From assembly GCA_036320915.1 (NCBI GenBank), contig JAXBDG010000009.1:1984001-2048000 (forward strand): 64,000 nucleotides of DNA. Reading direction: 5' to 3'. The notes under the pieces were generated by a model. It ran no database searches and was not told where the DNA came from. It was given only the letters and a program-made list of their open reading frames with translations. The position numbers and the translations under genes were made by a program. Positions 34,336 to 48,629 of this stretch are shown piece after piece. The stretch's first letter is position 1. Each line of letters begins with the position of its first letter. This DNA comes from Linnemannia elongata. Lineage: Eukaryota; Mortierellomycota; Mortierellomycetes; Mortierellales; Mortierellaceae.

Positions 34336-35742
34336 TTAGAGATCTGCAGAACCGTCCCAGTCGCTGAGGTTGGTATCATCAAAGTACGATCCATCATACT
34401 CTTCATCATATTCCTCCTCGCCTTCCTCCTCTTCGTCTGAGATGCCCTCGATATGTTGGTAAAGACACGCGTTGACCATGCCGATCGGGATATCCATGAG
34501 ATCTGGTACATAGTCATCTGTGAGCGACGAAGCCGAGTTCATTGTCAGAAACGGGTTCGCATGTTCATCTATTTTGGCCAATTGGCAATTGAAAAGGAAG
34601 TGGACGTTAGGAGAGAATGGATGGAGTTAACTGGCAAAGTAAGAACATAGGCGAGGATGAAGGGGTAGAGCGACTTGCCTGTGATGGTCTGGAAAGAATC
34701 GAAGGGTTCGGTGTTGTACATGTTGATGGCAAAGAATGCGACGTAGAGGTAGATGACCAGCACAAATAGCCAGATTGGTAACGCTAATGACCAGTATCTA
34801 ATATGAAAAGAAAGAGCGTGTTTAGAAATGGGTACTATCGTTGGAGTTGACGAAGAGTTGCGCCAGTGAAAGTGTTACAGGAGGAGACGTACTTGCTGGG
34901 GTAGTAGGTGATGCCCATCGAGTCTAGAATCTCCTTTGGTAGATATGCCCATCCTAAATACATTGCTAATACAGTATGAAAGCGAGAACAGAGGAAAAGT
35001 AAGTGCACTTGTACAATTGACGCGTCGTCAAGTGCCAGAAATAAAAAAAAATGATCGAGAGCCTCGAAGGTACCATAGGTGATGCCGGAGACGAGATAGA
35101 GTACGAATCCATAGTACTCATACGTGGGCGTCTTTGTCAGAGTCGTAGGAAGAGAGTCGTCTACGGGTGCTGAGTATGTGTCTGGCGGACTAAATTATGA
35201 ACACCAAGCCCGGAGCGTACATTAATTAAACATTTGCCACTCCTCTTTTTGGTGGCACAACTCTTCTTGATTGATCCAAGACCACTATGGTTACGTCAAT
35301 TGCTTACTGGAGCTGTCCGCTTAGGGCACGAGCGTGCTGGAGTGTTGGTTTGTAAAGCGGCCTTGATTTTTTTGAGAGAAAGCTGCTGTAAGACGCCGTC
35401 CGCTTCATCCTAGGGTGGGTTTTGTCATAGAAAGATGATGCTAGTTGAGTCAACTGGAAACAAGTTCACATGAAGTCGAGTAGAAGCAACAGGGAGAAAC
35501 CGAGGGCAACAAGGAAAAAAAAAAAGGTACCCGGTGTTCTCCATAGGACTGGGGAACTCGAGGTCGTCCCAAGGCATGAAGCTGGATCTGTTAGATAGGG
35601 TGGAGTGTGGTTGTGGGAGTGATGGAGCTGGCTTTGAGCGTCTTTGGTGGGCACTTGTTGTGGTGGGATCGTTCAGGGACGAAGGAAGAGCTGAGCTGAA
35701 GGCTGAATGATGAGCAGCTCCTGAATTATAGCTTGTCTGCAT
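34336..35742 (-). CDS. GPI19: GPI-GlcNAc transferase subunit P (PIG-P/Gpi19)
   Basis: Predicted 250-aa ER membrane protein in five exons: 35742-35531, 35189-35074, 34965-34893, 34797-34679, 34568-34336. PIG-P is a subunit of the complex that adds GlcNAc to phosphatidylinositol, the first step of GPI-anchor synthesis. The conserved core is clear: YEYYGFVLYLVSGITYAMYL (membrane helix 1), GITYYPSKYWSLALPIW, helix 2 LFVLVIYLYVAFF, PFDSFQTITDEHANP, and VPDLMDIPIGMVN (family DIPI motif). The N-terminal ~90 residues are Ser/Pro-rich, and the C-terminus carries a Glu/Asp-rich tail not seen in short PIG-P proteins. The fourth intron begins with GC instead of GT (ACAG|GCAAGT at 34679/34678), and only that donor restores the TITDEH motif. 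The upstream leader contains a GAA/CTT microsatellite. Confidence 0.93.
34569..34678 (-). other. GC-AG intron in the PIG-P gene
   Basis: This 110-nt intron starts GCAAGT and ends ATAG on the minus strand. Using GC as the donor joins TITG to AT and yields TITDEHANP, the conserved PIG-P sequence, in frame. No nearby GT gives that result. Confidence 0.8.
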
Positions 35743-36251
35743 GGAATCTTGCAACTGTGTGAGTGCTGGTGGCAGTGTGTCCTGACAAGACAGAGTGTGA
35801 AGAAGGAGAAGAAGAAGAAGAAGAAGAAGAAGAAGAAGGAGAGAGGAGAAGGGTGGTTTGAGTTGTCGCTGTTGTGTTGTGAGGTTGATGTTGTTCGAGT
35901 GATGGATGCACAAAGCAAAAAAAAAAAAGAAGGGAGAAAGAAAGTGAGGAATAAAGAATCAGTTGCGAACTAGCGACATAGAAAAATGAATCTCCTGGCA
36001 ATTCACTCGTGACGTGGATTCTCCTCAGCTCAGGAGGGGTGTGGTCCTGTTTTTCCAATTTTTACTTCTCTGCTCAATTTTGTTGTTTTCTTTTTTACAT
36101 TTTCTATCCCTCCCGACCTTTTTTTTCCTCCTCATACTCTTCTTTCTTTCTTTTCACCTTTCCACCTCAACTCTCCTTCCCTCCCTCTTTCCCTCGTTTC
36201 CTCATTCACCTCTCTACCTCCATCCTTCTCAAAAACTCATCATCTCTAACT
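35743..36251. promoter_or_regulatory. Divergent promoter of PIG-P and the AT-hook/SelH gene
   Basis: About 510 bp between two divergent start codons. The + strand is purine-rich near 35.8 kb and strongly pyrimidine-rich at 36.06-36.24 kb, so each gene has a C+T-rich leader. A GAA microsatellite lies at 35807-35838. Confidence 0.5.
35807..35838 (+). repeat. GAA trinucleotide microsatellite
   Basis: About ten GAA units in the leader of the PIG-P gene. On the coding strand this is a TTC repeat. Confidence 0.85.
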
Positions 36252-37862
36252 ATGGCAAAGACCGACACTCCCGCCCCCGCCTCAACGCGTCGCGGAACAA
36301 AAGCCGCACCCAAAGCTGAAACAAAAACTACACCAAAGGCCAATGCCACAGCTCCAGTCAAAGTTACCAAGAAATCCCCTGCCGCCCCTGCCCCCGCCGC
36401 CACCAAGGACGCCACCAAGGCCAATGCCAAGGCTACCACCACCAAGGCCACCGTCACCAAGGCCAAGACTGCCACCGAAAAGGCTCCTGCCGCTATTGCC
36501 GAGAAGACTCCCGCCAAACGTGGCCGTAAGCCCAAGGCTGAAACAATTGACGACCAAGTCTCGAAGCTCGATGTCTCCACCACCAAGAAGCCAACCAAGA
36601 AGGCAACCACCGCTGCCACTTCTGCACCCGCCCCTGCTGCGGCCTCTGCAAGCAAGAAACGCAAATCCGAGGCTGACGATTCTACCTCCCCTCCTGCCAA
36701 GAAGCGCGGTCGCCCTCCAGGCTCTGTTAAGAAGGCCACTGCTACCGCCGCTGACACCACTCCCGCCACCAAGACAAAGGCGACAAAGTCCAAGGCGGAG
36801 ACCAAGACAGAGGAGCCTGCTGCCGCTGCCGCTGCTGAAGCTCCCAAGAAGCGTGGTCGTCCTGCTGCTGCTGCCACCGCTGCCAAAGCTACTACTGAAA
36901 AGAATGAAGAAAAGAAGCCCGCGAGCAAGAAGAAGGATGCCGCTGCCAAATCAAGTCCCAAGGCCATCGGATTGACCATCGAGCGCTGGTAAGAAAACAA
37001 ACAAAAAACAAAACAAAACAAATGGCACCATCCACCATCCGAGAGGCGGAAAAACAACAACACAAAAAAAAAAAAAAAAAAAAAAAAAAAAGTGGAGGAA
37101 AAAAACAACAACAATGAAATCAAAAAGGAAGGGAGGTGGGAAATTGTTTGGTTTAGGCATCCGGAGAGACGCGCTAGTTCTCTGCATCCATTTCCACCCA
37201 TCAATATTCTAACAACTGTGCGCTTCGTTATTGTTTTCATTTGTAAATACCACAGCACGACATGCACGCAGTACAAGTCCAACATGAGACGCATCTTCCA
37301 GGTACCCTATATTTTACTTGTCTACACTCCATCCTGAATGTCGAAAAGATATTGTTTCGGCAAACAAATATTCATTTACAACTTTTCAACTGATAACCAT
37401 AGATCACCTCGGAGCTTTATCCCAATGCGACAGTCAACGAGGTCGTCGTTCCCAACTCCAAGTCCTTTGAGATCTATGTCACCCACGACGGCTCCAAGAG
37501 TAAGTCAACTTTTCTCGTTTTGTTCAACATGTCTTTCACTGAAAACTGTGAAACTTCCGTCCGTTATAGGCTAACCTTGCATTCTCTAACCTGTCGTGAT
37601 TAGACAAGCTGATCTGGAGTGGAAAGGCCCATGCTCCTCCTAAGTAAGTTGACGGGTTCTGGCTTCAAAGTTTTCCGGGGCTGATCATTGATTGAAACAA
37701 GATAATGAACTCGCTTCACAGAAACGAACGAAACGCGCTAACGATTTTTTTTTTTTTTTTTAATTCTGGACCCTTTTTTTTTCTTGCATTTATAGGCGGT
37801 TGGCGTTCCCCGATTCAAGTGTCTACCTTGACTTGTTGAAGGCCGAGCTTAAGGACAAGTAG
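36252..37862 (+). CDS. AT-hook protein with C-terminal selenoprotein-H-like (Rdx, CxxC) domain
   Basis: Predicted 328-aa protein in five exons: 36252-36988, 37256-37301, 37403-37499, 37604-37643, 37796-37862. Without splicing, exon 1 would stop at once after ERW; the GTAAGA donor overlaps that point and the spliced product closes in frame. Residues 1 to about 240 are Lys/Ala/Pro/Thr-rich with three AT-hooks (KRGRKPK, KKRGRPPGS, KKRGRPAAA), so the protein should be nuclear and bind A+T-rich DNA. Residues ~241-328 form a thioredoxin-like Rdx domain: GLTIERCTTCTQYKSNMRR, later SFEIYVTHDG, LIWSGKAHAPPKRLAFPD and a C-terminal helix. This matches animal selenoprotein H, also a nuclear protein with a basic AT-hook-like N-terminus, but with CTTC in place of CxxU. 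The CxxC is assembled across intron 1. The redox role is inferred. Confidence 0.82.
37064..37091 (+). repeat. A28 homopolymer in intron 1 of the AT-hook/SelH gene
   Basis: Twenty-eight A residues inside the first intron, which is 267 nt long. Confidence 0.8.
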
Positions 37863-38064
37863 AAGCTTTACAGCGCTTGTATCCTTCAACTGATCTTTGC
37901 ACAACTATTTTGCCGTAGCGAAGCTTTTACGATGGCGTTTCTGTGAATACATGTACAATTTTATCGTCTTTAATGGTGTAAAAATAGTTAAAAAAAAAGT
38001 GGTATCGCGATGCTGCTGCTATTATGCTCTTGAACAAGAAAAACGAAGGAAAACAAAGTTGTGC

Positions 38065-42240
<4,176 letters not shown>

Positions 42241-42401
42241 GAGGGTTGCCCGTGTTGATGTGAAGGAAGAAGGGCGGATGGATGGAGAGAGTAAGGGATG
42301 GACAAGAGGTGTGTGTATGTTGACTGTTGAGTGAAGGAAAGAATGAATTGAATAAATGAATGAATGAAGAAAAAAGAGTGGAGTAAGGGAATAAAGAGAG
42401 C

Positions 42402-42490
<89 letters not shown>

Positions 42491-43205
42491 TACGGTTGAA
42501 TAATAAAAGGTGGAAGATGGCGGAGAGGGAGTGTGTAAAGTAAGTGTAGTGAGCTCAGTCTGTTGTTGCTCTGTTTCTCTCTCTATCTCTCTCTCTCTGT
42601 GCTGTTTGTTGTTGAGTTTATCGTTGTTGCGGGAATGGGAATGGGGTGAGTAGGAGTGTGAACAAGGAACAAGAGGAGGAAAGGGAAAGCAAGGAGAGGG
42701 AGGCAAAGAGAGAGAGAGAGATAATAATAAAAAAAGAAAAAAGTCAAAAAAAAGAGTGAACAGTTTGTGTATGTATGTGTGTACACAATGAGCCTCAGGC
42801 ACAGGAACAGTACGTTCAAAGGCACAAAAAAAGGAAAGGGAAAGGGAGTATGGGCCATTCAACAGAAAAGAGCTAAAAAACAATCAAACAAAAAGACTGC
42901 AGCTTTGTTTAAGTGCCCTTTTCTTTTGTGCACAGAACATAAGAACAGGGTGTGCTGCCTATACAACCCCGGCCGCGCTGCTCTTTATAACGGTCTTTGC
43001 CCTTTGGCTTCTGTGACGTGTCGCGTTCGCACTTGGCCCTGGCAAGCACTGCCAGCAACTGGTCCACCCTTATATTTCGCGCCCCTTCTTTTCTTTTCAC
43101 TCCTTCACTTTCACTCCTTCACTTTCACATCGCTCCTATCCTTCTCCCACTCACTCACTTGCACACCTTACACTTCTCTCTCCCATATCACATACTCACA
43201 ATACC
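42241..43205. promoter_or_regulatory. Divergent promoter of kinesin-13 and SPC1
   Basis: About 965 bp between divergent start codons. It holds an 80-nt AG microsatellite and other AG patches in the kinesin leader, and a C+T-rich SPC1 leader (43.08-43.2 kb). TTTATAA near 42984-42990 is a candidate TATA element for SPC1. Confidence 0.45.
42405..42484 (+). repeat. (AG)40 microsatellite
   Basis: Eighty nucleotides of nearly perfect AG repeat in the upstream leader region of the kinesin-13 gene. It produces meaningless Ser/Leu frames on the minus strand. Confidence 0.95.
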
Positions 43206-43964
43206 ATGCTCGAATTCCACATCGTAACGTCCTCTTCTCTCACATCTCACATCGCTCTCTCAACCATCACATGCTAATTCTCACTACCAGGAACTGACCC
43301 ACAAAAAAACCTTCTTCCTTTTCTTTTCCCCTATCAACCGACACAGGACTTTGAAGGCCAGCGCCTCGCCGAGCAGATCACTCAGGGTGTCATCTCTTTC
43401 TTCGGCGTACGTCCCTCATTCTCGTTCTTTCTCCACGCTCTGCAATCCAAGTAGCTTTTGTCCAAACCCGGGGAAGTAAAACTTACGCCTATTACTCCTT
43501 TACTTGCTCCCTTCGCGTTGTCTACCTCCACTTCAATTACTAGGTGATCGCCTTTTTGGTTGGATTGATCGCTCAGGATATCCGTCTGTCCATGTACATC
43601 TTTGCCGCCGGAGTCGTCGTCGCCGCCTTTGTAAGCACAACACAACACACACACTCCTACCTCTCTCTCTCAAGCATATTTTATCCCATTGGACCACTTA
43701 TCGTCCATTTATTTCACACCTCTTTGATCTTTGTTCACTCTCCACAAAAAAAAAAAACGATTTGATCCTCCCCCATCCGCAAACGCTAATTAATTGCCCA
43801 TCTCTCCTCTTCCATATATATTTTCCCAGTTGGTGATTCCTGCATGGCCATATCTGAGAAAGAACCCTATCAAGTGGTTGCCCGGCAGAGAGAAACTCGC
43901 TGCTGGCGCTGCATCGAACCAAGAATCCTCGGCCTCTGATCTCAAGGACAAGAAGACCGCATAG
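43206..43964 (+). CDS. SPC1: Signal peptidase complex subunit 1 (SPC1/SPCS1)
   Basis: Predicted 99-aa ER membrane protein in four exons: 43206-43223, 43347-43406, 43544-43630, 43830-43964. Exon 1 encodes only MLEFHI. The core matches SPCS1/SPC12: DFEGQRLAEQITQGVISFFG, first helix VIAFLVGLIAQD, second helix MYIFAAGVVVAAFLVIP, and WPYLRKNPIKWLPG. The length equals the family norm (about 95-105 aa). The subunit is not catalytic; it helps the signal peptidase complex tell signal peptides from membrane segments. Both termini should be cytosolic. The tail is Ser/Lys-rich (ASDLKDKKTA). It shares an upstream region with the divergent kinesin-13 gene. Confidence 0.92.
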
Positions 43965-44382
43965 ACATTCAAGAATAAATACCCATGTCATGGAATCTTT
44001 CAACATCTTTCATTCTTTCACTCGATCGACTCTATCATGGTCTGGATACACAACGAACGAACGAACAAACAAACGTGAATATGGTTGCCGAATGCAGGAT
44101 CGCCACTGTCTTGTGAGAAACGCAAAGTGTCTCAAAGAATGTAGACGACTTGAAGAACCTATCATCATGTAGTCTTGACGGTACGACCGATTGAATATCG
44201 GAAAATCAACAATGGATATATATTCTCGTTGACATTGCCGAAAAAAAAAAAGTATTATGAAAATGTGAGAGTGTGAGAAAAATGCATATGGTACAAGTGT
44301 GAATGAGAGTGATAGCGGAAAAAAAAAGTAAATGAGGTGAGGCAAAGAATTAAAGAAGGAAGAAAAATGAATGAAAAGGTCC
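43965..44382. other. Convergent 3' flanks of SPC1 and Nop9
   Basis: About 420 bp between two stop codons, expected to be 3' UTR of both genes. No gene was recognised. Confidence 0.5.
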
Positions 44383-47277
44383 CTAAGACATGAACTTGCG
44401 CTTCTCCTTATCCTTCTTGGACTTCTTCTTGCCCTTGCTGTCGTCGGCATCATCGGATTTCGACTTCTTAGACTTCTTCTTCTTCTTGGTCGCGTCAATC
44501 GCATCCAGGACAGACGCGAGATCCTTCGACACCTTCTTCTTCTTCTTCTTGGGTGCCTCCTCCTCCACCTCGGCATCAGACTCCCCGTCATCACTATCAG
44601 AGTCATCAGACTCCGCTGCCGATTGCTTCTTGGGTGTGGCTGTCTCTGCGTGCGAACGCTTCTTGAACAGCTTGTCAATCTCGTCCGACTTGTACTTTTC
44701 CTTGACCTGGTTCTCCTCGTCCTCATCCTTGATCAGCATCTACAAAGGCGAAAGATATAACCAGGTTAATAACTAATCTTACAACAACGAGAAAATGAAA
44801 AGAGCTCGGAAATTAGTCAAAAAAGGAATGAGGGGTACCTTGTCGGCGTCCTCGGAGGACTTCTTGGACTTCTTCTTCTTCTTCTTCTCGGTCACAGTCT
44901 TGACGCCGGCAATTCCACCTCCGAAACCGAGCTCGGCCATCTTGGGGTTGGGTGCAGGCAATTCAGCTGCGCCGGTGGTATCATTCATGGCCTTCTGCTT
45001 GCCATGGGCGGTCGCCAAAACAGCATCGCCAAGAATATCCTTGAACATGTCCTTCTTGCGCTCAATGCCCTTCTCACGCTCAACCCACTCCTCCCTCTTG
45101 CGCTTGAACTGGTCAATCTTGCAGTTGCGGAGGATAAACTTGCCGTGGAAGTTCTGCGACAACTCCTGCTCGTGCTCCAATAACTCGGCCGCAATCTTCT
45201 CCTTCATCTCGATATCCGAAACAGCCCAGCACTTGTCGACAGTGTGTCCTCCATAACGATCCTTAGCCATCGAGTGGTACTTGCCCATGAACGACTTCAA
45301 GATCTTTCTCTTCACCTTCAGGTTCAGAGTAGACGAGGTCAAGAAGGCCTCAATGACGTGCGAGCCGACGGGGTCCATAGTCCAAGCATACATAAGCTCC
45401 TCCTTTTGGGCAAAATAACTGTCGACAACAATCTTGGAATGCTCCTCGGGGAACTGAAGCAAAAGCTGGAGAATAACGGCGCCCTGGGGGTGGAACTTGG
45501 GCTTGGTAGACTCTTGCTGGGCACGGCGCTCCATAAGAGCATCGTACGTCTCCATGTTGAGGACCACATGCATAAACTCTTTGCGCTCAATGGTGGTATG
45601 GGTCTGGAAGGCAGCGCAGAGACCACTGATAACCTCTTTGTAGCAAGCTCCAACGTTCTTGCAAGCCTCGACGACAGCACGAATGACTCCAGGACGCCCG
45701 TACTGCAAAAACTGCTCAAACTCGGGCACAACCTCCTCGACCATCATCGCAAGCTGGACAGGCGTCTTGGCGTGGACAAAGAACTGCTGGATGACATAGT
45801 TGGCAATAGGGTGGAATGACAGCTTGACGAGACGACCGCGGAAGTATGAGGTGTAGAACTTTTGGAACAGGGCAGGTGAGGCAACCTGCATAATCTTTTC
45901 CAACAAATGCGAGCCGACCTGGTCTCTGAGAAGCGTCTCAACATAAGCATCACGGTCGTGGTTCTTGGTGCCGGGTTCCTCCTCGTGTGTGATATCCATC
46001 AACAACTTGTCCACAAGTCCATCCTTGGACGCCTCATCATCCTTGGCCGAGACCTCCAAAAGCAACTGCAAAACAGGGTTGGCGACCTGGTGGACGGCGA
46101 GCGAGCGAACAATCGAGTCGCTGAGACCGTTCATCATAGTCGAAGTGATGGTGCGCAGCATCTCCTTGAACGAAGGGGGGACGAGGCGGGTGGGTCTGAA
46201 CGCACCGGCGTTGGTCTTGCTGTTGTTAGACTCGTTGTACTTTGCCGACTTTTTACTCCTGACAGTGCCCTTTCCGGTTCCGTCATCGGCCACCGTGCGT
46301 CCGGCGAGAACGTAGAGAAGAACACGGATGATGTGAGAGGCGAAGGGATCCGAAATCAAAGCGGTGAATTCCTCCTGGGTCTGACGGCACATGTTCAAGA
46401 TCATCTCCTCTGCGCTAAGCAAGACTCCTTCCTCCTGAGTGACCTCGTCCTTGGCCTTGAGTTCGTTGCTCCTGACCTCTCTCTCAACAGCATCGGCGCA
46501 AAGTGTAATCAAAGTTTGGCAGACGTGCGATGCGAAACGATGAGTGAACAGCTTCAAAAAGCTATTATAACAAAATTGCCAAAGCAAAAGGCATGAATAA
46601 GGGGTTAATTCATGAATCCAAAGAACACCCTGATGACAAATAACACGAACGGTAGAATGGGTTCCTGTTGAGTTGTTGAACATACTTTCCGTTGAACTTG
46701 TCAAAGAAGACGCGAAGCTGAAAGTCGTTCGAGGCTCTGAGCAGTTTCTCCAAGACAAGGGAGCAGGAGTGGTCAGTTGCCAAGACCAGTTCCTTACCCT
46801 GAACCTCAGTGTAGACGTTCTCCAAGAAAAGCTGCTGCTCTACAACAACAAAGCAATTTGAAGGAAAAGTTAGATTCCCGTGAAAGCGCTGCCGTCATGG
46901 CTATTGCAATAGTCAGAAAAGAAACTAAAGAGGGTTCTGCCACAGGTGTGCTAAATAGGTCGTTGAAAAGTACCTTCGGCGGTCTCAAAGTTAAGCTCAT
47001 CCAAGGTCTGCTCGACACCCTTGAAGTACTGCTGAACATCGGGGTCAATGAATCCGAAGATAGCGGCGGCGTCGATCTGTTCCCTCCTGTCGGGTCTATC
47101 AGGGCGAGCAGAGCGACCCTCCTCACCAGCACCACCCTCGGCGTTACGGTCGTAGGTGGTTTGGTGGGTGCGTTGGAAGGTCTTGCCGGGGTTGGTGTCG
47201 GGTTTGGGGGCAGACTTTTCGGACTTGTTCTTTTTTCCACGGGAACCGCGGACTCTTCTTTCCGCAATAGCGACCAT
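44383..47277 (-). CDS. NOP9: Nucleolar pumilio-repeat protein Nop9
   Basis: Predicted 845-aa protein in four exons: 47277-46974, 46839-46686, 46561-44839, 44739-44383. The N-terminus is basic (RRVRGSRGKKNKSEK), followed by IFGFIDPDVQQYFKGVEQTL as in Nop9 proteins. Degenerate PUF repeats run through the body: TDHSCSLVLEKLLRA, FTHRFASHVCQTLI, SDPFASHIIRVLLYVL, DQVGSHLLEKIMQ, FHPIANYVIQQFFV, MDPVGSHVIEAFL and KDRYGGHTVDKCW. Nop9 binds pre-rRNA and is needed for 18S rRNA maturation. The C-terminal ~120 residues alternate acidic and long Lys clusters, a typical nucleolar tail, making this longer than the roughly 640-670 aa of human and yeast proteins. The last exon could be skipped without losing the repeats, but the splice join is clean and in frame. 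Confidence 0.93.
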
Positions 47278-48629
47278 GTTGTTGTGCTGTGTATGAAAAG
47301 GAGAGAGGGCGAAGAATGGGAGGGGGAAAGGTCAATGGAGATGGGAGAGAGAGGGAGGTGATGGAAAGGAGGTACAAAATAACAGTGCTCAAAAAAAAAA
47401 AAAAAAAAAAAAAGAGGCGGGTTTGTTTTGATTTTTTTCTTTTTTGGAAGTGAAGGCAGTCACATTCTCATACTTGAAGGATGCCCTTGTAACAATTGAA
47501 GTGAATAGATAGTTGTATCAAATGGACCTCTTAAGGTAAGAACGATACACGCCACCAATATTTCCATTCTCTCAGTTATTTCTCCAAACTCCTCACTCAA
47601 CATCCAACGCAAACGTGAACTTCTTCCAACAAAACCACCCCATCTCACCTCGCCTCTTCAACAACCCTAAACCTACGGTTATGACACCAACGACAAAGAT
47701 CCTTCAGGGACTCCAGCGAGACTTTAACATTATGGACTGATCAACATCCCTCCAGAAGCACACCACTCGAATCAACTGAAGGAGCTACGTTGGAATCAGG
47801 AGTAAAGGAGACTCAAGAGGATACACACACTAGACGTAATCTGGATCTTCTGGCTTCGACAAAGCTCAGTCTCTTCTGCGGAGACGCTGACAACTAGTTT
47901 TGAACCGACTGCCAAGGTACAGTCGATTGCTTGCGGAAAACAAACTGATCGTTGTACCGGTCCTATTTCGACTCATGACCATTCCAACATAGCATCGACA
48001 CTAACGGCAGCAGCAACAGCATCACTCGCGTCGAGGAAACAAGGGTCGAAGGCACATGCTTAAACTCCGGTCGTTGAGATCATACCTCAACTCTACTCGC
48101 GACAAGACCAATACCAGCACCTCGACTGCTGCTGTTATCAATCCCCCACTTCCTCCTTCATCGACAGACACCCGACCTGACGCTGTGTTGAACAAGGTGA
48201 CGGACGAAAACGAGGACAACATCTCTTAGGAGGAACAGTGAGTCGTCATCGCGCGTGATGCGAGAGTAGGAACTTACGTTGGTTTCTCGTTTATGGGCGA
48301 GAAGGCGACGTATATCCATCATACATTTTTGGTTACACCAGGGATCGGGTACAATCTGCGTCATGGTCCTACGTTCCTTTTGTTCATTTGGCACAACAGC
48401 AACAATCAGCAGAGCAGCAACTTCCCATCGACAACACTTCTCCACGCTCCTCCGCACATGCATATATAAACATATTCACACACAGCATTCACGAATAAAT
48501 GGATCGTCCTGTTTGCTAAGAAAAAAGACTTCAGAATATTATTGTACACTTCGATGTGATGGAAATACTAATTGTGCAGAAACACGTAAAGGAAGGAAGG
48601 AAGGAAGCAAAGTGGAGATGCCTTTTTGT
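47278..48629. other. Intergenic region with coding-like fragments
   Basis: About 1.35 kb between the Nop9 start and the TRAP-alpha stop. It contains the Nop9 promoter, an A run of about 24 nt near 47390-47413 and a stretch of frame-broken coding-like DNA (listed separately). Confidence 0.45.
47682..48229 (+). pseudogene. Possible frame-broken gene relic
   Basis: Successive + strand frames are open and coding-like in turn. They begin with a short start MTPTTKILQGLQRDFNIMD, then EGATLESGVKETQEDTHTRR... to 47897. Next comes TSFEPTAKVQSIACG... to about 48062, and finally MLKLRSLRSYLNSTRDKTN... to the TAG at 48227-48229. No consistent GT-AG pair joins them. This suggests accumulated frameshifts, although unrecognised introns are possible. 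No domain was identified. Confidence 0.25.

Noticed and set aside
36206..37294. 362-codon minus-strand frame with hydrophobic Val/Ala/Leu runs opposite the AT-hook gene
   Set aside because: It is the antisense of Lys/Ala/Thr codons and includes T-run Phe stretches. It has no start context and no domain.
42403..42883. Minus-strand frame of 306 codons through the AG repeat
   Set aside because: Most of it is Ser-Leu repeats translated from the microsatellite and pyrimidine-rich leader. Only the small SAM exon inside it is real, in another frame.
45244..46596. + strand frames opposite Nop9 exon 3
   Set aside because: Shadows of a conserved PUF-repeat coding exon.
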